Shown piece after piece: positions 27,141 through 36,100 of a stretch of 64,000 nt of DNA. Position 1 is the first letter of the stretch. The number at the start of each line of letters is the position of its first letter. A program made the translations under genes and the position numbers. The DNA is from Hyparrhenia diplandra. Lineage: Eukaryota; Streptophyta; Magnoliopsida; Poales; Poaceae. The DNA is taken from NCBI GenBank assembly GCA_015847255.1, contig JADLZK010008766.1:1-64000 (forward strand). Direction: 5' to 3'. The notes beneath the pieces are model-generated. The model made no database searches. It had not been told where the DNA came from and saw only the letters and a list, made by a program, of their open reading frames with translations.

Positions 27141-27645
27141 TTGAATTTCTTACTTTGGCAGCATGATATTGACCTGTACAGTGGGGCTGTATACATGTAA
27201 TCCCTCAGTGGTTGACAAGTTATACCAAATTTGCATTTTTGTTACTGCAGATTCATTGCCTATTTATTTACTTGGTTTGAGCTGAATACACGGTGGGAGT
27301 AAAAATGAGAGAGACAGGTGCATGAGTTTGCATGCATTAAACCTCTTCGTCCTCTATGGACAGTACGTGTCCGGGTGCATCAAAGGATATTTAATTGAAT
27401 TTCTTACTCGGTGGTTGAGAAGTTGTACCAAATTTGCATTTGTTATTACTGCAAATAAATTCATTGCCTATTTATTTACTTGGCTTGAGCCTGCACTAAA
27501 AATAGCAAGGCACAGCTCACAACCCATTGTGGTGCTGAATACACGGCGGGAGGAGTAAAACTGAGAGAGATAGTAAGTTTGCATTAAAACCTCTTGGTCA
27601 TCTATGGACATTGTCTTGGTGCATCAAAGGATATTTATTGAATAT
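27141..27645. repeat. Degenerate tandem duplication of about 220-250 bp
   Basis: Two diverged units follow each other, with the join near 27398. Each contains, in the same order, GAATTTCTTACT, a GTGGTTGA-AAGTT-TACCAAATTTGCATTT block, ATTCATTGCCTATTTATTTACTTGG, a GAATACACGG-GGGAG block, AAACCTCTT-GTC, and GGTGCATCAAAGGATATTTA. Divergence and small indels show it is not recent. Confidence 0.75.
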
Positions 27646-28030
27646 ATATTTCCATCTAGTACATCCTTGTTTTAAATTGGTTGTATGGCTATGGACCTAT
27701 GGTAATAAGCAATAACACGGTGTGTGTGGGCCCAGTGGATGTAACAAAGTTAGAAGGGCAATTATGTAAGGATGCAAAGATGCTAAATTTATTTATTTAA
27801 TTCACAGTAGGAACGTTTTCTAACGATGGAACAACAGAAAAAACTAATAGCGAGGAATGGATGCACAAAATGCAAAAGCCGGATCGAATGCACCTCTATT
27901 ATTATAGTAGAACTATAAGGGGTTGCTTGGTTCCCAGCCATCATTCGCCCTGCCACACGCGCCACGGCCACGCCCCGGTGTGGCGGCCATGCATCTTGTG
28001 GCGGCCAGAACCCACGCCACACTTGCCACC
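27646..28030. repeat. Segment repeated at 29750-30005
   Basis: The part 27640-27845 (TTTCCATCTA, GGTAATAAGCAATA, GTGTGTGTGGGCCCAGTGGA, AAAGATGCTA, CTAACGATGGAACAAC) recurs in the same order and orientation at about 29765-30005. The two copies differ by many substitutions and a simple-repeat insertion. Nothing in it looks coding. The GC-rich part at 27910-28030 is unexplained. Confidence 0.65.
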
Positions 28031-28345
28031 TCGCCACACACTAAACGACGAGCGTAAAAGAGAAAAAAACAGGAGCAGGCGATAGAGGTGTGGTGGCCAC
28101 CACAAAAGGCTGAACCAAACACCCGCCTTGGCTCCATGGCTCGCCAAAGCTTACACAAGGCGAGGTGGGGTGTGAACAAAACATAACTTCATGTGTTGAC
28201 ATGTACTGTACATTTAGTAGTAAACTATTATTATTATTTTGGTTAAAGGATCCATATTAGTGTAGGAGTACAGTAGTACTAGCACAACACGTTAGTTTTT
28301 CAGTTTTTTTAGGGAAATCAGGGCCTTGTTCAATGATGGATTAAA

Positions 28346-29075
28346 GTTTGGTCTTTGACAGTTACTACGTACCTGATATACAGTACTCTGTTTTGTTTGT
28401 TAGTGGTAAATGTCATCCCCGCGAAGAATCTGACGGACAAACTGTTGCATGCAATGATATCTGTAGGTACAGAGTGCATGTTATTTTTTCAACGATTTTG
28501 GCGGGCGGCAGTAACCGTCTGTTCCTGTTCTGTTGTGTTGTGACGGGCAACGGATGGGAAAGTGGGGCGTGCCAGGTCGTTTTGCCATCTAAACAAGGCC
28601 GGGGTATATCAATCAGTGGTGGATTTGTCTTGTCTTTGACAGTTACTACTACCTGATACAGTACTAGTATGATTTGACAGGTCCTGTCCTCCCGCGAAAA
28701 CGATTCTGACGGGCAGACTATTGCATGCAACCGCTACTCCCTCCGTTCCATTGAGTTTGTCGTTTTTGATTTTTTTGATCTTAGCGTTTGACCGAATTCG
28801 TCTTATTCAAATTTTTATACAAATATAAAATAAATTAATCAATATTTATTTTTCTTCATTAATAAAATAAATATTAATAAAATATTTTATATTTACATAA
28901 AAATTTTGAATAAGACGGATGGTGAAAAGATGAAGTTTAAAAGTCAAAACGACAAACTCCATGGGACGTAGGGAGTAGATATCAGAGTGCATGGCAGGTC
29001 AACGATTCTGGCGGGCGGCACTAACCGTCTGTTCCTGTTCTGTTGTGTTGTGACGGCCAACGGCAACGGATGGGC
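28346..29075. repeat. Direct duplication, second copy split by a MITE
   Basis: A segment at 28346-28560 (GTCTTTGACAGTTACTAC, CGGGCGGCA, TAACCGTCTGTTCCTGTTC, TGTTGTGTTGTGACGG) recurs at 28630-29075. In the second copy it is interrupted by the Stowaway element at 28737-28975. A third, shorter copy is at about 30700-30845. The shared part has no long open frame. Confidence 0.75.
28737..28975. mobile_element. Stowaway-type MITE
   Basis: The ends CTCCCTCCGTTCCAT and the reverse complement of ATGGGACGTAGGGAG are inverted repeats, and TA flanks both sides (28735-28736, 28976-28977). The inside is AT-rich with long secondary inverted repeats, for example TCTTATTCAAATTTTTAT on the left and its complement near 28890-28915. 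It splits the second copy of the 28346-29075 duplication. Confidence 0.88.
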
Positions 29076-29261
29076 GCACTTGGCTTATTCAGTTCGTTTT
29101 GTAAATTATAAAACTCTCAACATCATGCAGTGCATTAACTGCTGCTTGGCCTAAACTTGGGCACTGAAAACGAGCTGCACCGATAGCCCTAAACTGACAG
29201 GTCAAGTGTGTGTGCAGTCAACACTGAAAACGAGCTGCTCCGATAGGATTCAGGAATCGAA

Positions 29262-29750
29262 TGTTGGAAAAGTAAGATATCATTGATCGTGTACAACATC
29301 ATCGGTAGTAGTACATGCCAAAGCATTCACATCCTGTTTGGTTAAGAAACTTTTTTTTGGAGTTTATTTAAAAAAGTCTTTTTAGTTCCTCTAAAACCAA
29401 AGAGAGATTTTTTTTTAATTTTTACTAAAACTCCCTAAAAACACCTCTTGAGAGTCTTTTTTTCTAAAAGTCCCTAGCACAAAAAAAAGTCCTAGGACTA
29501 GTTAACCAGACAAGATTTCAACTTGCCCTACAGAAATAAGACTATGGAGGAGCCGCGCCGCCTGCTCCCCGCCCTCGCACTCCTTGCTAGCTAGGTTTGT
29601 TTCTTGTTCCGGTTCCGCATCTAGGGAAGAATAGAAGATCGGAGCAGGAAGACAACATCAACTCGTGGCGTCGGCGACCATATGGATCCGAGCACTGATG
29701 ATCCTGTTGTTGCTGCTGCTTGAGCTCTGGACAACCCTGATGATGGTTAT
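29262..29750. repeat. Copy 1 of a dispersed duplication (copy 2 at 39888-40235)
   Basis: Shared landmarks in the same order: CGATCGTGTACA or GATCGTGTACA, CATGCCAAAG, TTCAACTTGCCCT, CGGTTCC, AGGGAAGAAT, GGAGCAGGAAGACA, CGACCATATGGATC and TGCTGCTTGAGCTCT. Copy 1 carries the palindromic MITE at 29333-29512. On the minus strand both copies keep a short similar peptide around CxELKQQQ, but the frames are broken and I do not recognise the protein. Confidence 0.75.
29333..29512. mobile_element. Palindromic MITE
   Basis: Left end CCTGTTTGGTTAA pairs with right end TTAACCAGACAAG, and the rest folds back on itself (AAAAAGTC/GACTTTTT-type arms). The element is about 180 bp, AT-rich and non-coding. It interrupts a segment that is uninterrupted at 39888-40235, which supports insertion. 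I could not read a clear target-site duplication. Confidence 0.65.
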
Positions 29751-30447
29751 GGTAAATAAGCAATAAGCAACATATTTCCATCTAACTAGTGCATCCTTAT
29801 TTTTAATTGATGGGAGATGGGATGGTTATGGTAATAAGCAATATTATTTGCAATAACAATAACAATGTGTGTGTGTGGACCCAGTGGAGGTAACAAGGTC
29901 AGAAAGGGCAATTAAGGACAACAGTAGGAAACCAAAGATGCTATTTTTTTATTTATTTAATTTCAATTTAAATTTACGAATGCTTTCCTAACGATGGAAC
30001 AACCCAAGTCGAAAAAAAAAAAAAAATAGAAGTGTATAGCTAGTATGTACCTAACTTTGTTAACATGTATCACTCCGTACGTACTTTGCAGTATCCAAAT
30101 AGAAGTGTATTATACCTATGTACCAAAAAACTTTGTTAATTGTAGCATAATGTACATTGGTTTGGGATCCCAGTTTAATTAATTATAGATAAAAAACTAT
30201 CAACATTTGTGCTATCAAATAAATCTCATTAGATTCATTACGGAAATATAGTTTTTAATAAATTCATTTGAAGTCATAAATATGAATAGTATTTCCTGGA
30301 AATTTTGTCAAACATGTCCCTTTAATTGCAAAGATTCCATACAGCAACCACTGGCTGTAGGAGTATTTTGGTAAATAAAGGCAATACTAGGCAAGTTTAT
30401 CAATTTAATTCTTACTGCCGGATTGTCTTGTCTTGGCCGGGAAACGG

Positions 30448-30699
30448 AGCCGCGTTTAGTTTTTGAAAGTTTGCCAAAAAATCCAAATTCCGGGCTCTCT
30501 CTCTCATCTCATTAAATACACCAAAAGATATATGCCTCGCAAAAATGTAGGTAAAAAATAACTAATTACACAGTTTTGTTGTAGATTACGAGACGAATCT
30601 TTCTCTAGTTAGTCATAATTAAATGTTTACCACAAACAAAGCGTATCTTTGTTTGTCTTCTAAGTGAAAAGTAAAAAATTTAGCCATCTAAACAAGGCC
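30448..30699. mobile_element. Degenerate MITE, GGCCTTGTTTAG-type ends
   Basis: The left end GCCGCGTTTAG and the right end CTAAACAAGGCC form an imperfect inverted repeat. The interior contains AACTAATTACACAGT and a GAGACGAATCTTT block that also occur in the element at 53114-53398, so the two belong to related families. The left end is damaged. Confidence 0.6.
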
Positions 30700-31477
30700 G
30701 TTATGATTTGACACCTCTTGTCCCTGTAAAGATTCTGCCGGACTATGTGTGCCATGCAACCGATACCTGTAGGAGACAGTAGTACTAGTGTGCATTCCAG
30801 GTCAAAGATTCTGACGGGCACCGGCAACGGATGGGCGCAGTTCATTTTGTCAGTTATAACCGTCCCTCCCTCCGGGCTCTGGGCTCATCTCATAACTGCT
30901 GCTTGGCCTAAACTTGGGCACTGAAAAGGAGCTGCTCCGATAGGCCTAAATTCCATTCAAGCCCACCATTCCATCAATCCCGCATGCGTGAGAGTTAAGT
31001 CGAAAAGGACAACTATCTGAAAATTCAAACATTACAGTCTAAATTGAGCTAATATCATAGTATACGCGTACACAACATTCAGAGCAACAAAGATATACGG
31101 GGGCTGCACTAAGCCCTCCTTGTTCATTTCAAAAACGAATTGATGGCTTCACCCCTGCAGTAAAAAAAGGGTGGCTCCACCGACGCCTGCAGGTTGCAGA
31201 TCCTCTAGTGAAACCCCTGTTGCTCCCGGGATGTTGGCCCTACCTATCATCGTTAGTCATCACTAGTGCTTGGGGGTCCGGTGCATGACTGGGGCACGTT
31301 GAGGAACAATTGTTTGAACTCGTTGAAGCCGGACCTTGCCTGTGGGGATAGTGGCTGCGCAGGGCAGAGACGGCGACGTCGAAGGGTCGGAGGAAGGATA
31401 AAGTGGCGTTGGAGAGAGTGGAGGCTTCGGACAACGCCATTTTAGTGCCACCTTGTCCGACCAAGAAGTGCACAGGT

Positions 31478-31539
31478 GCTCCCTCCCTACATAAGGAGAC
31501 TCAGGGCAGCTCCCTCCCTACATAAGGAGACTCAGGGCA
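31478..31539. repeat. Perfect 31-bp tandem duplication
   Basis: Two adjacent identical copies of a 31-bp unit that starts GCTCCCTCCC and ends CTCAGGGCA. The identity of the copies indicates a recent event. It sits just upstream of the U2 snRNA-like fragment. Confidence 0.9.
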
Positions 31540-31560
31540 ACAGATTGGGTTAAAGCATGT

Positions 31561-31588
31561 TTTCTTGGCCTTTTGGCTAAGATCAAGT
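31561..31588 (+). ncRNA. U2 snRNA 5'-end fragment (pseudogene)
   Basis: TTTCTTGGCCTTTTGGCTAA followed by GATCAAGT matches the conserved 5' part of spliceosomal U2 snRNA with one C-to-T change. U2 similarity stops abruptly at 31588, before the branch-point-recognition sequence, so it cannot make a working U2. No plant snRNA upstream element was recognised next to it. The similarity covers only about 28 nt, so chance is unlikely but the mechanism of origin is unknown. Confidence 0.6.
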
Positions 31589-31626
31589 TATGTGGGTTAT
31601 GTGCATATTTCGAGCTTGCTTTTAAT

Positions 31627-31699
31627 TTTTATATTTTCTTTAGTAATTTCTTCTATTTTGAAGAAATAGAAGAAATAACAAAGGAAATATAAAAGTTAA
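31627..31699. repeat. Long AT-rich hairpin
   Basis: An inverted repeat with arms of about 33 nt (left TTTTATATTTTCTTTAGTAA onward; right ending AAAGGAAATATAAAAG) separated by only a few bases. The arms pair with a few mismatches. It could be the core of a worn MITE or a source of small RNA; no terminal features decide this. Confidence 0.7.
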
Positions 31700-33125
31700 G
31701 CTCTTAAATACAAAATGAAAGTTGAAAAAGCTAAAAAATATGGAAAACTCTTAAATACAAAGTGAAGATTGGAAAGCTCTTAAAAATTGGCTACCTTGAT
31801 ATCAAGGTAATCAATATATATAAGGGGTTCGTTTTGTAATTAAACAAAAATGGTCACTTTTTGGAATTTTATTTAATTCTATGTGCTTAAATTTTAGGCA
31901 TTCGTCTTAATTAGCTGTGCCACATGCTCACACGCCCAATCCTCCAAATCGTCTTGCTCGACGGGCTCCTTGACGGGAGATGCTGCAGGAGCTCAGGTTC
32001 CACGAGCTTGGCAATCTCTCGTCCACGCCTTCTGACACAAGATCTCGACACCAACAGAGAGCACACGGTATTTAGGATCATTTGGGCATTTGTTAATTTT
32101 GGGACCCATGTGGGTTTGGTATTTGGGCCTTATACGTGTTTTTGCTTGAATACACATTTGGAAAAGTGCCTCCAGCTCTAGGTTCCTTCGCCACACAAAG
32201 CGGCTGTAGCCCTCGACACATTGCGGAGCCGATAGGACTATCGACGATTGTTGATAGGACCCTCGTTGGCTATCGTCGACAATACGCTACGCCATGTGTT
32301 GCACACCTTTTCCTATTCATGATTGATGGATCCGGTGCCTGTCACATCCCTTTGTCTGCACACTTTGAACATTACATGAAAGCTTCACGCTAGCTGTAGC
32401 CGCTACTACTACTCTACCACCACTTGGGTCCGCCACTATTACTCTACCACTTGGGTAAGGTGTGTTGCAATGGAAGAATAAAAATAAAATTTTTCAGGGT
32501 AAATATTCACATACTCAATTTTTCTCAAAAAAAAAAAAAAAATTTGTCCTTTAGCTCTAATTAGAGGTTTGGTTATACTGCGCCAAATGAAAATAATTCA
32601 CTTAAATTTCATTAATTGCACATGAACGTTTGACGCAATATGTTTCTCAAAAAGGTATTATCCTTTATATCTAATTAGCAAAATTTGCAACGGGACGTAC
32701 GGGAATAATTTGAGATTAGTTGTGTTCCAATTCATTTTAGAATATTTAAATTTAAATGCACACTTTTATTTATATTTTATAATAACTGAAAAAGGGGGTA
32801 AAAAGTCCTAACCTAGGGGCCAGGGGCTCGGCATCGCCGCCGCCAGCCTCACTCGTCCCTCCCGACGCCGCCTCTGAGTCCTGCACCACCCTCCACCCCT
32901 CCCAGCGCCGTTCCCCGTGCCGAGCCTCCTGTGCTCCTCCGGTGCCGGCATCTACGCTGGCCTCCTTGCCTCTCGGCGCGGCGGTCTTCTCACCCGGCCT
33001 CACCGCTTGCAGGGCCGGCCGTAGGACCTACCACCACCCGGCCGTCGCGGAGCGCCGCTGCAGCCTAGTGCGCCTCGCTACCGCCGTCGCGGCCTTCGCC
33101 GACGCCGCGTCCCTGGCGGCCTAGC

Positions 33126-36100
33126 ATGGGAAAGAGGCAGAGGAAGACTCCAGGGCGCACGGCGGCACAGGGCCTTCAAAGTCCAAGCGGACCGATGAGC
33201 TAGCAGCAATGTCTGATTCTGACAACGACGAAATTGATGCCTGTAAGATGGAGGACCTCTGAGCAGCCCCTCCCTTCGTTTCTGAAGAGTATCATTTGGT
33301 TGTTCCTGTTGGCTGATGCGTGCTTTGTTATTATTTTTTCTCTGATTTCCGGTTTGCAGTCCACAAGCAGCGCGACATGATCCCTTTTGACGCCGATGAT
33401 GGTTAGTGCTCTAGTTTTTGTGCTGTTGGGGAATGGGGATTTCCATTTGCTTCGTCCATCTGCGAGCAACTTACTAAGACGTTTTGATTCTCTTTCTTTT
33501 GCTGGATTTATTTTGTTGTGTTTCAGTAAGGGAGTCGGAGGATGATGATGTGGAGCAGCCTGTGTTTGACCTCGAGGTATTTTAAACCCTTATTACTGAC
33601 TGCGAGGTATTTTGACCTCGAGCTGCCTTGTGCCTTGTTTGCCATGAAGTTGTCTCTGTTAGTACTCTGTTTTTCTTCATCTGTGCTGGTGCCTCCTGAT
33701 CTTGCTCCCAGTGGCAAATAATCTAATAAATTAAAAAAAAACTGCACTTAGTCACATTTGATTTAATCTACACTAAGGTGCTCTAGGTACTAGGCTGTGG
33801 CCGCTGCTGGCCATTGCCTAACACCTTTGGAACCTTGGTAAAAATCTGTACTTCTGTACTAGTTGATGTTATTATTATCTTCTATCTGTTTGACTTGTTC
33901 CATGATCTTGATTATTTAGGGTGTTTCTGATAGCGAAAGTGATGACAGCAAAGGGAAGAGTCTGGTGACATGGCTGAAGCTGATTATGAAGAATGGGACA
34001 AAGGGTATATTTCAAAATGTAAGTTTGTGAATAGCTCTTACACAATATCTATGGTCTAGGACTATCCTGTTAGTGTATTTCTTTGTTTCTGTTTTAGCAA
34101 TATGTTTCTGTTGCTTAAATAATTAGGCCCGCATATTGGTATAGGTGAACTATTACAAATATATACTTAGCCGCCAACAAATGTGATGCTATTTTTAAGT
34201 ATAATTGCAGAAATTATATACATATATACGATGCTGATGCAACTGTAAAAGGGTATGAGTGAGAAAAAATGCTGGCTTCTCTCTTCAATGTTGAATAAAT
34301 CCATTGGTACATAAAATGCTAGTGCTGATTTCTTGTACTTTCAGATTTTATGTAGTGCTTCAATTCAAGCTTTGGCTCAGTTGTTAGATTTGCATTAATG
34401 TTAATGAAATAAATAAGAAAATTCCTGAACCTTCTATTTAGCTGTTCCTGTTTCTTCTGATATGTGATGTTTGCATATACATAACTTAGTGTGTTTGAAC
34501 AGTAAAAAGAGCACAGAGGGCTGTCAAACAAATTGCTGGAGGCGATGATAGCATGGATGAGCAGGAGGATGAAACGAAAGAAAATGTTTGGGGCAGAGGT
34601 AAAAATGCATACTATGCTCCTGGCGAACAGTCTGGTGATGATGAGGTGGACTACGAGGAGGCACAAAGGATCCAAAAAACAATGAAAAAAAAAAAGCTGT
34701 CTATGAAAGATTTTGGAATAGAAGATGGTGAAAGTGATGAAGAGAATAATGCCGCAAAGGTGATTGTCTTTTTTTCGGGTAGTGAGAACGACAGTTAAAA
34801 AAGTGATGGAGTAGACGTTTTTCTTATTTTATTCACTATCTTTGCCTTGTTCAGTGATGAGGATTATAATTTCATTGTCTTCTACCTGCTCATTTGGCTA
34901 CTACTTTATCTGAGTCTATATGTTTGTTGATGCATGCATCGGATAATACCCTTCTGTAATTATTTACCCATTGATTGACTAGCAGGAATCCAACCATGAA
35001 ACCAAAATGAAAGAAGACTTTGCTGCCTTTTCAGGCGATAACAAAATGGATGTGGTATACAGGTCTGTTATTTGACTTCTGTACTATATGTCTAGTTCTT
35101 TCACAAAGTCTATCCTCATGACATAATGTATCTACCGTTTGCCAGTGCATGTAGAAACTTTTTTACCTTTGAAAATGATCACTGTAATGGTTAGTTCCAC
35201 TCTAAGTCAACCTTAAATAGGCATGTCCATTAATGAAATTTTGAGATTTGTAATGCATATAGCATCTAAATTGTGTACTCTTAGCATCTATATATTAATT
35301 TTGTGCACTTCTGCTTCTGAACTCATCAGTTCTGCCCCTGAACTCGTGAGCTTGTTGTCTGAGTTGAAGGATGCCCATGAAGAACTTAGGGCTATAGGAC
35401 AGCTTACCAGTGAGGTAAATTACTGCTGCACTCACAATTGAAACAATGTTCTTGTTTCTTATTTTAATAGTAATTTCGCTGAATAACTGTGTAGCCTGAA
35501 GACTCTAACTTGCATGTTTGGAAGAACTATAAACTTGAAACATCAGTATTTGTTAGCTTACCAGTCTTTGCTTGTTTGTCTTCAGAGTAACCCTTTATCG
35601 CATACTATTCATGAAGCTTAGATGTTGTGTGTTGAACAAAAGTTCAAATATGGTGGTTCAAACAGGACCATATCTTGTCTCCACAATAAAGGTCAAGAGT
35701 GTAGCGAATAGCCTAAAGGGTGAAAGTACTCACACTTAGATTTACTTTTCATCTACTATGCCATCTTCTGCACTATTTGCATTCCATTACGATGCTTTCT
35801 TGCTTAGTGACTGACACACGCAAGCTTGAGGTGAGTGTGGCTTGGTTCATGATTACCATTTGTTCCTGGTTTATGTTGCATGTTGGTGATTTGTGGAATT
35901 TTGTGACTTATGTTATATCACATTAGTTGAATTGGCTTGTTTCACTACTGTGATTCACTGCTAAATTTAGTGGAATTTTGTGGTTCGTGATCTTAGTGCC
36001 TATAACCTGTTTAGTCTCCCTATCTTGCTCTTTTGATAATTGATGAATATTTTGCAGGTCACGTCTTGTCTAGGAAAAGATAAAATGCAACCTTTTGAAG

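Larger units (their letters stand above)
26575..33125. other. Intergenic block rich in MITEs and duplications
   Basis: About 6.5 kb between the divergently transcribed BRM and Sas10 genes; no intact gene is supported. The part near 26575-26900 is the BRM 5' leader and promoter and is GC-rich and CT-rich. The part at 32800-33125 is a GC-rich region typical of the start of a grass gene. The middle holds tandem duplications, MITEs, a U2 snRNA fragment and an AT-rich hairpin, each listed separately. Confidence 0.5.
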
